64,000 nt of DNA. Origin: CBDFLT01 sp965249225 (GTDB lineage Bacteria; Chloroflexota; Dehalococcoidia; Lucifugimonadales; G963668185). Where the stretch lies: the NCBI GenBank assembly GCA_965249225.1, contig CBDFLT010000009.1, forward strand, positions 186,001-250,000, read 5' to 3'. Made by a program: the position numbers and the translations under genes. Below the pieces are notes generated by a model that was not told the DNA's origin, made no database searches, and saw only the letters and a program-made list of their open reading frames with translations. Below are positions 17,890-25,868 of this stretch, piece by piece; the stretch's first letter is position 1, and every line of letters begins with the position of its first letter.

Positions 17890-18327
17890 GTGGCCGTGGC
17901 CGTTGGCGCCGAGAGCCCTGTACGCAACGCCTGGGGTGCCTACGACATGAAGGCACCCGATGGCACGAAGATTGAGGTCAAGTCCGCTGCGTACGTACAG
18001 TCCTGGCATCAGAAAGAGCTCTCGAGAATACAATTCGGTATCAAGAAAACCCTGGAGTGGATGCCCGAGACCAATGATTTCGGCAAAGAGAAGAAACGGC
18101 AATCGGACGTATACGTCTTCTGCCTGCTGGCACAGAAGGAAAAACGCCAGGTCGATCCGCTAGACCTGGAGCAGTGGGAGTTCTACGTCATTCCGACTTC
18201 GGTTCTTGATACCCAATTCGGAGACAGGCAGAGTATTTCACTAAGTAAGGTGACCGCTCACAGCCAGGCCTGCAACTTCCACCAGTTGGGAGAAGCGGTG
18301 AGAACAGCTTCAGCCTGGGCCGGTTAA
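17890..18327 (+). CDS. conserved hypothetical protein, apparently N-truncated
   Basis: A 145-residue ORF with the block GTKIEVKSAAYVQSW followed by RQSDVYVFCLLAQ and DPLDLEQWEFYVIPT. I recognise this as a widespread unnamed bacterial family in which the D/E and EVK residues resemble a restriction-endonuclease-like (PD-(D/E)XK) core, but no function is established. Remembered relatives begin 15-30 residues earlier, before the xVRVEWDAYDL-type segment; here an in-frame TAG at 17869 and a repeat junction lie upstream, so the N-terminus seems lost or replaced. The GTG start is weak. It may be a remnant rather than a working gene. Its stop codon lies inside the downstream repeat copy. Confidence 0.55.
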   Translation: MAVAVGAESPVRNAWGAYDMKAPDGTKIEVKSAAYVQSWHQKELSRIQFGIKKTLEWMPETNDFGKEKKRQSDVYVFCLLAQKEKRQVDPLDLEQWEFYVIPTSVLDTQFGDRQSISLSKVTAHSQACNFHQLGEAVRTASAWAG

Positions 18328-18362
18328 GGTCGGAGCACCCCTCTATTACGGAATGTCATGCC
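18320..18362 (+). repeat. imperfect direct repeat, copy B
   Basis: Partner of 17844-17887, starting CCGGTTAAGGTCGGAGCA and ending GTCATGCC, with about 36 of 43 aligned bases identical. It includes the TAA stop of the intervening ORF. Confidence 0.8.
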
Positions 18363-18461
18363 CCGCATGGCAATTTGCAGACAGAAATCGTGTGCCGCAG
18401 CCCCGATTTCTTTCGTAGTATTGGGGACTAGCTTTTCCTGTCTATTAAGGCATGGAGGCCA

Positions 18462-18536
18462 TGGTACCCCTGCCGGGACTCGAACCCGGGCACGCGGTTT
18501 AGGAAACCACTGCTCTATCCTCTGAGCTACAGGGGC
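18462..18536 (-). tRNA. tRNA-Arg (anticodon CCT)
   Basis: A full cloverleaf on the minus strand. The acceptor GCCCCTG pairs with CAGGGGT (one G-T end pair), the anticodon stem is GTGGT/ACCGC with loop TTCCTAA giving CCT, and the T arm is CCGGG-TTCGAGT-CCCGG. The CCA end is encoded. It reads Arg AGG. Confidence 0.95.
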
Positions 18537-18693
18537 AAGCCTATCGGAATGGTCGAAACGCCTCCGCGTCCATATACTAGTGCATCGAGGCGGGCGACGC
18601 CAGCGGCTGGCGGTCCCGGCGCAGGCCCGCAGGCCACGCCATGGCATCTGGCAAAATCGAGCGGCGTGCTTCGAATCCTCCACGGTGGGGCGT

Positions 18694-19572
18694 ATGAAAG
18701 TTCACCTGGTAGATGGAACTTACGAGCTATTCAGGGCCTACTTCGCTATGCCCTCGTCAACGGCACCCGACGGACGCGAGGTCCGCGCCGTGCGAGGGCT
18801 TATCCAGACGCTACTGGTATTGCTGAGACAGGACGACGTCAGCCACGTCGCCTGCGCCTTCGACCACACAATTCCATCGTTCAGGAACGAGCTGTTCGAC
18901 GGGTACAAGACCGGAGCTGACGTGCCGGCGGACCTCATAGCCCAGTTCGATCTGGCTGAGCAGGCGGCGTCGGCGCTGGGCCTTGTTGTGTGGCCCATGG
19001 TCGAATTCGAGGCCGACGACGCCATCGCAACCGCCACGCAGCGTTGGGTGGACGATTCGGAGCTGGCGCAGGTGGTTATCTGCTCCCCGGACAAAGACCT
19101 GATGCAACTGGTAATGGCGGATCGGGTGGTCTGCCTGGACCGGCGCAACAACATCTTTTACGATGAGGCCGGGGTGCGAGCGAAGTTTGGAATCAACCCA
19201 GCCTCGATACCCGATTACCTGGCGTTGGTCGGTGACGCGGCGGATGGGATCCCGGGAATCTCCGGATGGGGTGCCAAGTCCAGCTCAGCGGTCCTCAACA
19301 GGTATGGGCATATCGAGAGCATCCCCGGCAGCGCCGCCGACTGGGACGTGACCGTACGGGGAGCTACAAGTCTGGCCTCGGCCCTGGCTGAGCACCAAGA
19401 GGATGCCTTGCTCTACAGACGGTTGGCCACATTGCGCACCGACGTTCCGTTGAAAGAGACGCTGGCAGACCTCAAGTGGAAGGGCGTACGAAGGCCGGTG
19501 TACCAGACCATGTGCAAGGACTTGGGACTCGACAGGCTGATAAGCCTTCCCCACAGGTGGGACGACAGCTAG
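18694..19572 (+). CDS. 5'-3' exonuclease (DNA polymerase I N-terminal domain family)
   Basis: A 292-residue stand-alone FEN/5'-3' exonuclease, like the N-terminal domain of DNA polymerase I. Metal-binding acidic motifs are visible: HLVDGTYELFRA (first Asp), FEADDAIATA, and CSPDKDLMQLV. A helix-hairpin-helix GDAADGIPGISGWGAKSS binds DNA. It would cut flapped or nicked DNA in repair or Okazaki fragment processing. The start at 18694 is chosen because family homology begins there and GGTGGGG precedes it; the longer upstream reading overlaps non-homologous sequence. It lies between two tRNA-Arg genes on the opposite strand. Confidence 0.88.
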   Translation: MKVHLVDGTYELFRAYFAMPSSTAPDGREVRAVRGLIQTLLVLLRQDDVSHVACAFDHTIPSFRNELFDGYKTGADVPADLIAQFDLAEQAASALGLVVWPMVEFEADDAIATATQRWVDDSELAQVVICSPDKDLMQLVMADRVVCLDRRNNIFYDEAGVRAKFGINPASIPDYLALVGDAADGIPGISGWGAKSSSAVLNRYGHIESIPGSAADWDVTVRGATSLASALAEHQEDALLYRRLATLRTDVPLKETLADLKWKGVRRPVYQTMCKDLGLDRLISLPHRWDDS

Positions 19573-19592
19573 AGCCACGAGTCGTTGGGGTG

Positions 19593-19664
19593 TACCCCCG
19601 GCGGGACTCGAACCCACGCCTCTGGCTCCGGAGGCCAGTGCTCTATCCGCTGAGCTACGGGGGC
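19593..19664 (-). tRNA. tRNA-Arg (anticodon CCG)
   Basis: A minus-strand cloverleaf. The acceptor GCCCCCG pairs with CGGGGGT, the anticodon stem is CTGGC/GCCAG with loop CTCCGGA giving CCG, and the T arm is GTGGG-TTCGAGT-CCCGC. The CCA end is not encoded (ACAC follows), unlike the neighbouring tRNA-Arg(CCT). It reads Arg CGG. Confidence 0.95.
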
Positions 19665-19888
19665 AACGAATCTCAACTATAGCAACTCACCAAATTGAGA
19701 ACAAGCAGGGATTCGATAATCGGGTATTCCAATCGTTGGGTAGCTCGCCGGACTCTTCGTCCGGTCCCCCTGAGCGGACTCAGAACGACATAGGCAAAGG
19801 AATGCAACTTCATAGCCCTGCAGACCGCCAAGCGGAGGCAAATTGACGCAACAACCCAGATATTCTCCTATTCTGAACGACAATGGGC

Positions 19889-19917
19889 TTGACATCTCTT
19901 CCTGGGGTGCATAAGAT
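19889..19917 (+). promoter_or_regulatory. strong sigma70-type promoter of the first collagen-like lipoprotein gene
   Basis: TTGACA and TAAGAT separated by exactly 17 bases. This predicts a start of transcription near 19924 and a leader of about 118 bases before the ATG at 20043. The rest of the 378-base gap from the tRNA (19665) shows no gene. Confidence 0.7.
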
Positions 19918-20042
19918 TAGGCCGCCGTGTGGACGAGTCCGCCGCGTATGACGGGTAACTACGAGACCGTAAAATTCTAGCTCAAGTCTTATCGCACCGG
20001 CGGCTCATTAACCGAACTGGATTCTTCCAAAAAGGGGGTCAG

Positions 20043-20579
20043 ATGAGAAGCCGCGTTTTCCCGAAGGGCATGATTTTTGTCCTGCTTTTCTCCGTACTCT
20101 CGATCTTCGCTCTCATGGCCTGCGCGGGATCGGATGGTGACACGGGCGCTGACGGATCTGCGGGCGCCACGGGACCCGCCGGATCTGACGGAGCCACAGG
20201 ATCTGCTGGACCTACGGGTCCTGCCGGATCTGCGGGCGCCACGGGCGCTGACGGATCTGCGGGCGCCACGGGACCCGCTGGACCTCCTGGTCCTCCTGGC
20301 CCGTCCGCGGACGCACCGGCCGCTAACCTGTTCGCCACGGGCGCAGAGCCGGGTGGAACCGCAACAGTCTGGGGGTCGGGATTCGCCGCCGACGAGGCTG
20401 TCACTCTAGCCGTATCAGGCAGTGGTGGCCAGACGGTGCTTGGAAGCGCCGAGGCGAACGATAGTGGCGCCTTCGTTGCGGACGTAACCGCGGACCTAGA
20501 CGCCGGAATTTATACCCTCCTTGCCCTCGGTGACGGCGGATCGGAAGCAACCGCCCCGCTGATGGTGGGCTCTAAGTAA
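20043..20579 (+). CDS. collagen-like repeat lipoprotein (first of a pair)
   Basis: A 178-residue protein. A lipoprotein signal peptide (lipobox FALMAC, Cys about 27) is followed by about 20 Gly-X-Y triplets rich in GADGSAGATGPAG-type units (residues about 29-87). A C-terminal beta-sandwich-like segment of about 85 residues then has the pattern ATVWGSGFAADEAVTLAVSG. Bacterial collagen-like stalks form triple helices that project a head domain from the cell surface. A purine-rich AAGGGGGTCAG ribosome site precedes the ATG. The leader shares CTTCCAAA-(A/C)A-GGGGGTCA with that of the second gene, and the C-terminal domains are alike, so the two are paralogues. Confidence 0.82.
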   Translation: MRSRVFPKGMIFVLLFSVLSIFALMACAGSDGDTGADGSAGATGPAGSDGATGSAGPTGPAGSAGATGADGSAGATGPAGPPGPPGPSADAPAANLFATGAEPGGTATVWGSGFAADEAVTLAVSGSGGQTVLGSAEANDSGAFVADVTADLDAGIYTLLALGDGGSEATAPLMVGSK

Positions 20580-20662
20580 CCGGATTTTTGGCCCCCTCAC
20601 CGGTGAGTACCACGGATGAGGGATGGAGCCCCTACAGCGCGGTTAAGAGGTAACTGGGCTAT

Positions 20663-20694
20663 CGAGCCCCCGCTTGAGATCAAGCAGGGGCTCG
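20663..20694 (+). terminator. hairpin after the first collagen-like gene
   Basis: The stem CGAGCCCC/GGGGCTCG continues, after one mismatch, into GCTTGA/TCAAGC with a very short loop. No clear U-tract follows (GTTCATATG). It lies in the 380-base gap 20580-20959, which otherwise holds only the leader of the next gene. Confidence 0.5.
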
Positions 20695-20959
20695 GTTCAT
20701 ATGTTCGGAGGTGTTCGCCGGAAGCAGCTCCTCATCCGGCAGCCCAGCGGAGTCCCACCATGCCGGTAGACCAGAACTCACTGACACCTCAAGTCGCCCA
20801 ACCCATCTCCGTCTACCTCGATGAACCCTTCCACTCCGATGGCGTACGATCGGAAACGACCACTCAAATTCCACACCTCGGGTCCCACTAATCAGAGCTC
20901 AGATGGTATTGCTCAGATAGTTTGGCGACCTGATAGGGCTCTTCCAAACAGGGGGTCAC

Positions 20960-21784
20960 ATGAGAACGCGAGTTTCCATGAATTGGATGGTTGTCGCCCC
21001 GCTATTATTTGCATTCTCGATAATCGTTCTCATGGCTTGTCGAGGACCAGAGGGCGAGCCTGGACAGCCCGGACTTCCCGGGAACGAAGGCGTGATTGGG
21101 CCACCGGGCTCTCAAGGTGACCCGGGCCTACCCGGCAATCCCGGCAACCCGGGCCCGCCTGGACTCGGCGGACCGGCAGGACCGCCAGGGGAAGCGGTCT
21201 CTCCTCAAGCCGTAATTACCCTAAACGAGAGCCGGCTGAGTATGTCCGACCCTGTGGAGGTCATGGGATCGGGCTTCATCGACGGCGAAGAGGTTACCGT
21301 CACCCTCGAAATCGATGGGACCCTCATTAGACTTGTCGGCACAGCAACGGCCAACGAGTCTGGCGCGTTCATCATCACCGCCGATGAGTTTGGCGGCGAC
21401 GCGTCAACCAAATCGGCGGCGATCGGAGCACGGACCGTGCTCGCGGAAGGCTCAGAGGGAAGCAAGGCCAGCGTGCCCGTAATTATCACGGAAGCAACCC
21501 CACCCACTACTCCGCCCTCCGCCAGCCTGTTCGTGGAGCCAACGAAACCCACTGGGACATCCGCCGTCTGGGGAGCAGGCTTTCGCGCCGGGGAGCTGGT
21601 TACCATTACTGCGCTAACATCGAGCAGCGGAGGCCCGATTCTTGGAGCCATCGAGGCAAACGAAAACGGCTCCCTGAGCACGATAATTACTGTCGATTTG
21701 GACCCCGGAATCTACACTCTCAAGGCCGTTGGGGCAGCCGGTTCGGAGGCGACCGCGCCTCTGGTTATCTCCGAGAACAAGTAA
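20960..21784 (+). CDS. collagen-like repeat lipoprotein (second of a pair)
   Basis: A 274-residue relative of the preceding protein. The lipobox is VLMAC (Cys about 27), followed by about 17 Gly-X-Y triplets richer in proline (GLPGNEGVIGPPG-type, residues about 29-78) and then two beta-sandwich-like domains instead of one. Both carry the SGF/GAGF-(D/E)GE-VT-hydrophobic pattern, and the second ends SEATAPLVISENK, matching TAPLMVGSK of the first protein. The extra domain and more animal-like GPP/GLPGNPG triplets make it the longer surface form. AGGGGGTCAC precedes the ATG. Likely displayed on the cell surface; binding partner unknown. Confidence 0.82.
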   Translation: MRTRVSMNWMVVAPLLFAFSIIVLMACRGPEGEPGQPGLPGNEGVIGPPGSQGDPGLPGNPGNPGPPGLGGPAGPPGEAVSPQAVITLNESRLSMSDPVEVMGSGFIDGEEVTVTLEIDGTLIRLVGTATANESGAFIITADEFGGDASTKSAAIGARTVLAEGSEGSKASVPVIITEATPPTTPPSASLFVEPTKPTGTSAVWGAGFRAGELVTITALTSSSGGPILGAIEANENGSLSTIITVDLDPGIYTLKAVGAAGSEATAPLVISENK

Positions 21785-21799
21785 CACCCCATCGGAGTG

Positions 21800-21828
21800 G
21801 AGGGGCGAGACCGGCTATTCGTCCCCTC
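21800..21828. terminator. bidirectional hairpin between convergent genes
   Basis: GAGGGG-CGA pairs with TCG-CCCCTC with a one-base bulge and a ten-base loop. It lies between the stop of the second collagen-like gene and the stop of the convergent CNNM/CBS gene, so it could serve both. Confidence 0.5.
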
Positions 21829-21886
21829 GAAGCCATGTCAGGTTGCTCGTTTGTCCTCAGACAAGCGGCGCCTCCTCCCAGCGGCC

Positions 21887-23149
21887 TTATTCTGAGCTCG
21901 AATCGCCAGGCTCGGGAGCCGACCTGGTAACCCGCAGCTTCTTGAGGCGCCGACCGATCGTAGAGACCACCTCGATCCTCAGCCCATCGGATTCGACAGT
22001 GTCGCCGGGGCTGGGTATCTTCCCCAAGTGCTGATATACGAAGCCTCCAACCGTATCGAAGCCATCGCCCTCGAGCGTAACCTCCAGCAGCTCGTGAAGT
22101 TGGTCGACGCTCACCCGTGCGTCGAGCATGAACTCGTTCTCCCCGATCGTCACCACCTCGGGCCCGCCGATATCGAACTCATCCTCTATCTCGCCCACGA
22201 TCTCCTCAAGGAGGTCCTCTATGGTCACGAGCCCCGAAACGCCACCGTACTCGTCCACGACGATGGCCATGTGGACACGCCGCTCCTGGAACTCCCTCAA
22301 AAGCTCCTCTAGAGTCTTGGACTCAGGAATAAACAGCGCAGGACGAATCATCTCTTGTTCGACAACCGAAGTGGCACCCTCATTATGGTTAAGGTAACGC
22401 AATACGTCCCTGGAGTACGCAATCCCCTCGATGTGATCGATGTTGTCGCGGTAGATGGGAATCCTGCTGTGGCCCGATCCAAACATCAACTCCGCGAGAT
22501 CGGACAGGGATGTCCCGGTCTCGGCGGCGACGACATCAGGACGGGGGGCCATGATCTCGCGGGCCACCGTTTTGTCCAACTCCACCACGCCCCGGATCAT
22601 ACGCCGCTCATGCTCATCCAGAGGCTCGCCATCGGAAGCGGCCGGCTCACCTGCAGATGCGCCTGCCGGCAGTTCTCCCCGCGCTGACAGCGCGCCGCTT
22701 ATGATCTTCGACTGTGTCCACAGAAGCGGAAGGAAAAGCCAGGTTAGCCATCGGGCCAGGAAGGCGAACCTGAGAGAAGCCGTTTCCCCGTATACGCGCG
22801 TGAAAATACCTGTATATGTGTGGACGAACCCAACAAATATGAGCAACCCCGCAGAAATCACGGTAACAAATGGCCAGCCGACGCCTCCCCTCACGATGAC
22901 CAGGGCCACGACCGAGATCACGCCTCCGGTTAGCGCAAGAAACCTGAGGACCGAGAGGCCGCCCGCGGGGCCCATGGGCAGATCGAACAGAGACTCCAGC
23001 GTGCGGGCCCCTGACACACCCTGTGACACCAGCTGATGCACCCGTTCTCTTTGCATGGCGGAGATGCTGGCCTCAAGAAGGGCGACGGCAATGAACACGA
23101 GCAGGGACAGCGCCAGTGCTAGAGTGGATAATGAGCTATCGGTTTCCAC
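21887..23149 (-). CDS. CNNM/CorC-type membrane protein with paired CBS domains
   Basis: A 420-residue protein. The N-terminal CNNM (DUF21) membrane domain has about four hydrophobic segments (residues about 5-30, 62-85, 90-112, 125-145). A linker and two CBS domains follow (about 195-320; note HSRIPIYRDNIDHIEGI and HMAIVVDEYGGVSGLVTIEDLLEEIVGEI), and then a C-terminal CorC_HlyC domain (about 335-410). The family exports or regulates Mg2+ (CorC/MpfA type); older annotation calls it hemolysin C. The CBS pair probably binds ATP or AMP. It follows glmU on the same strand by 98 bases, so it may be co-transcribed. Confidence 0.88.
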   Translation of the reverse strand: METDSSLSTLALALSLLVFIAVALLEASISAMQRERVHQLVSQGVSGARTLESLFDLPMGPAGGLSVLRFLALTGGVISVVALVIVRGGVGWPFVTVISAGLLIFVGFVHTYTGIFTRVYGETASLRFAFLARWLTWLFLPLLWTQSKIISGALSARGELPAGASAGEPAASDGEPLDEHERRMIRGVVELDKTVAREIMAPRPDVVAAETGTSLSDLAELMFGSGHSRIPIYRDNIDHIEGIAYSRDVLRYLNHNEGATSVVEQEMIRPALFIPESKTLEELLREFQERRVHMAIVVDEYGGVSGLVTIEDLLEEIVGEIEDEFDIGGPEVVTIGENEFMLDARVSVDQLHELLEVTLEGDGFDTVGGFVYQHLGKIPSPGDTVESDGLRIEVVSTIGRRLKKLRVTRSAPEPGDSSSE

Positions 23150-23247
23150 TACAAACTTTCCTGGGTTCCCGTGGCATCGTTTCGGACGACAGCGGCAGAG
23201 GTCGTTACAAATTCGCTATAGATGCAAAACGTGCGGGCCAAGAACCC

Positions 23248-24600
23248 TTACCGCTTTCTCTTTCTCTTGGGACGCACCTTTGCCGGGACACCTACCGCCA
23301 GCGAATCGGGGGGGACATCGTCGGTTACTACGGAGCCGGCCCCGGTTGACGATCGTGCCCCTATGGTCACAGGGGCTACCAACATGGAATCGGAGCCGAT
23401 AAAGGCATCGTCCCCAATAGAGGTGTGGTGCTTGTTGACGCCGTCGTAGTTACAAGTGACGGTCCCAGCGCCGATGTTTACCTTGGAGCCGAGGTCGGCA
23501 TCTCCGACATAACTGAAATGGGCCGACACCGTTCCCGGCCCTAGACGGCTGTTCTTGACCTCGGCGAAGTTGCCGATATGGACGCCGGTCTCAAGGAGGC
23601 TGCCCCACCGGATATGACTGAAGGGCCCCACTCCCACATCGTCCGCGAGCCTGGACTCCTCTACTACCGATGCCACGACACGGCAACGGTCACCAATCGA
23701 AGAGTCGATGATCAGGGTATTCGGCCCCATCTCACAGAGAGAGCCGATCCGAGAGCTCCCCTTGATATGGGTGTTAGGGAGGATAACGGTGTCCGCGCCC
23801 AGTTCTACGCCCGCGTCTATGTACGCGGTAGCCGGGTCGGGCATGCTCACGCCGCGCAGCATCCACTCCTCTCGAATTCGCCGTCGGAGCTCGGCCTCTA
23901 CCCCGGCCAGCTGGACCCTGGTGTTGACGCCGACGACCTCATGCGGATCGCTGGTCTGCACGGTCTCCACATGGAGACCGTGTTGGGTTGCAACCGATGC
24001 CAAGCCGGTAAGGAATATCTCTCTGACGGACGACGGGGCGATTCCTTTGAGGGCTTCCCAGAGCCATTCGGTCTGGAAGCCGTAGATCCCGGCGTTTACC
24101 TCGGAAATCGCCAGCGTTCTCTCGTCGGCCTCACTCTCCTCCACGACCGCCGTTACGCGACCCGAATCGTCTCTAGTCACCCTCCCGAAACCGTCTGGGC
24201 GGTCCAGGGTCGAGGTCAGCATGATGATGCGGAGATCACCTTCCGTTTGAAGCCGCATTATGCGCTTGAGGGTGTCAGGACGGATAAGAGGCACGTCGCC
24301 GGACAATACGGCGACGGATTCGACCCCAGCAAGGAACGGCTCAGCCTGGAGCAGGGCGTGGCCGCTTCCAAGGGGTTCTGATTGCTCCGCGTAGGTGACA
24401 CCATCACCCAGCGCGTCCCGGATGGCCTGATAGTCGGATGGAACGACCACCACGATGGGCGTAAAGCCCGCATCGCGGGCCGCGTCAACGACCAGACCGA
24501 CCATTGGCCGGCCACAGACCGGATGAAGCACCTTGGGGGTGCTGGACTTCATACGGCTACCCTTGCCAGCGGCGAGAACAACGGCTGCGGATGTGGCCAT
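23248..24600 (-). CDS. glmU: bifunctional UDP-GlcNAc pyrophosphorylase / glucosamine-1-phosphate acetyltransferase
   Basis: A 450-residue, full-length GlmU. The N-terminal uridyltransferase has VVLAAGKGSRMKSSTPKVLH (nucleotide loop) and the acceptor region AEQSEPLGSGHALLQA. The C-terminal left-handed beta-helix has HIGNFAEVKNSRLG, then AHFSYVGDADLG with the catalytic His, then NIGAGTVTCNYDG. It makes UDP-N-acetylglucosamine, the precursor of peptidoglycan and other glycans, in the cytoplasm. The FARLRPG-like loop reads FSHIRWGS, a mild departure. A terminator-like hairpin sits in its leader, 12-60 bases before the ATG. Confidence 0.95.
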   Translation of the reverse strand: MATSAAVVLAAGKGSRMKSSTPKVLHPVCGRPMVGLVVDAARDAGFTPIVVVVPSDYQAIRDALGDGVTYAEQSEPLGSGHALLQAEPFLAGVESVAVLSGDVPLIRPDTLKRIMRLQTEGDLRIIMLTSTLDRPDGFGRVTRDDSGRVTAVVEESEADERTLAISEVNAGIYGFQTEWLWEALKGIAPSSVREIFLTGLASVATQHGLHVETVQTSDPHEVVGVNTRVQLAGVEAELRRRIREEWMLRGVSMPDPATAYIDAGVELGADTVILPNTHIKGSSRIGSLCEMGPNTLIIDSSIGDRCRVVASVVEESRLADDVGVGPFSHIRWGSLLETGVHIGNFAEVKNSRLGPGTVSAHFSYVGDADLGSKVNIGAGTVTCNYDGVNKHHTSIGDDAFIGSDSMLVAPVTIGARSSTGAGSVVTDDVPPDSLAVGVPAKVRPKRKRKR

Positions 24601-24611
24601 GGGTCTATCTT

Positions 24612-24661
24612 AAAAACGGAACCCGCCTGGCGCACGACAAAATGCTGTCGCGCAAGGCGGG
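24612..24661 (-). promoter_or_regulatory. terminator-like hairpin in the glmU leader (possible attenuator)
   Basis: On the minus strand, CCCGCCT (24661-24655) pairs with AGGCGGG (24628-24622), with an inner GCGCGACA/TGTCG-type stem and an A/T-rich loop, followed by TTCCG and five T (24616-24612). It has the look of an intrinsic terminator. No minus-strand gene lies immediately upstream, so it would act on the glmU leader itself. Confidence 0.55.
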
Positions 24662-24821
24662 CTGTCGAGGATCACTCTCCTGAAGAATCGTCCACTTCGC
24701 GCTCATCGTAGCAGGGCGTAAACTCGGGTGTCAACCTAAACCCCGTCGTTCAACCTGGACTTTGCGGCACTCCTGGATTATCCTAAGGCCGCTTCGAAAC
24801 TGCCTTGCCAGAGGGATAAAC

Positions 24822-25850
24822 GTGGCGAATTACAAAGTGGTAACCCAAGCTCGGCCCGAGGGCGCATTCGACTTTGGAAGCCCCGACTTCGCGCTGGAAA
24901 GGGAGGTCCTCGCACCTATCGGCGCGGAGCTTATAGCCGTCGAATCCACCACCGAGAAGGCCTTCATCACCGAGGCGCTGGACGCAGACGCCATACTGGC
25001 TGGAGACTATCAACTGACCGAGAAGATAATAAAGTCCCTCAGGAAGTGTAAGGTGATCTCCCTGCCGAGTGTCGGGTTCGATCAGGTCGACATACCGGCC
25101 GCAACGGCACGAGGAATTCCCGTCACCAACGTACCGGACACGTTTATAGAGGAGGTAGCAGACCATACGGCCGCCCTGATACTCGGGACCTTTCGAAGGC
25201 TGAGGACTATGGACATCATGTCCCGCGAAAACAGGTGGGACGATGGCCGGCCGCTGATCTCGCGATATCCGCGGCTGATGGGCCAGACCCTGGGCTTCAT
25301 CTCCTTTGGCAACATTCCCAGGGCCGTTGCGGCCCGCATGAAGCCCTTCGGCATTCACATGATCGCCCATGACCCTTTCGTTAAGGAAGTGACTATCACT
25401 CAGCAGGGAGTGGAGCCTGTAGGGATTACAGAGCTACTGCAGCGCTCCGACATCGTCTCCAATCACCTGCCCGGCTCCCCTGCTACCCGCCACTTCATGA
25501 CCGAGGAGAGGTTCCGCCTCATGAAGCCCCACGCCATCTTCGTCAACACCGGACGGGGTGCTACGGTGGACGAGAAGGCCCTGATCAAGGCGCTGGAGGA
25601 GGGCTGGATAGACACGGCCGGGCTCGACGTGCTTGAGCAGGAGCCCCCGGACCCGGAGAATCCCTTGCTTCACATGGACAACGTGATCCTGACGCCCCAT
25701 GTGGCCTCGGCCTCGGCCAGGATGGGGCCTGAGTCGCAGCGCCGTGCGGGCTGGGAAATCGGGCTGGTGCTACAGGGCCGTTGGCCCATGTCGTGCGTCA
25801 ACCCTACCGTGCTGGAGAAGTCTGGCCTGAAACGGTGGCAGCCGTACTAG
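24822..25850 (+). CDS. D-isomer-specific 2-hydroxyacid dehydrogenase family protein
   Basis: A 342-residue NAD(P)-dependent dehydrogenase. Catalytic residues are visible: Arg in VNTGRGATVDE, Glu in DVLEQEPPDP, and His in LTPHVASAS. The nucleotide-binding fold has GQTLGFISFGNIPRAVAARM, where the usual GxGxxG is altered to GFISFGNI, so cofactor binding may be atypical. It interconverts a 2-keto acid and a D-2-hydroxy acid, or acts as a phosphoglycerate-dehydrogenase-like enzyme; the substrate is not readable. The start at 24822 is a GTG with GAGGG upstream. It is divergent from glmU. Confidence 0.87.
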   Translation: MANYKVVTQARPEGAFDFGSPDFALEREVLAPIGAELIAVESTTEKAFITEALDADAILAGDYQLTEKIIKSLRKCKVISLPSVGFDQVDIPAATARGIPVTNVPDTFIEEVADHTAALILGTFRRLRTMDIMSRENRWDDGRPLISRYPRLMGQTLGFISFGNIPRAVAARMKPFGIHMIAHDPFVKEVTITQQGVEPVGITELLQRSDIVSNHLPGSPATRHFMTEERFRLMKPHAIFVNTGRGATVDEKALIKALEEGWIDTAGLDVLEQEPPDPENPLLHMDNVILTPHVASASARMGPESQRRAGWEIGLVLQGRWPMSCVNPTVLEKSGLKRWQPY

Positions 25851-25868
25851 CTAACATCAGAAACGTTG

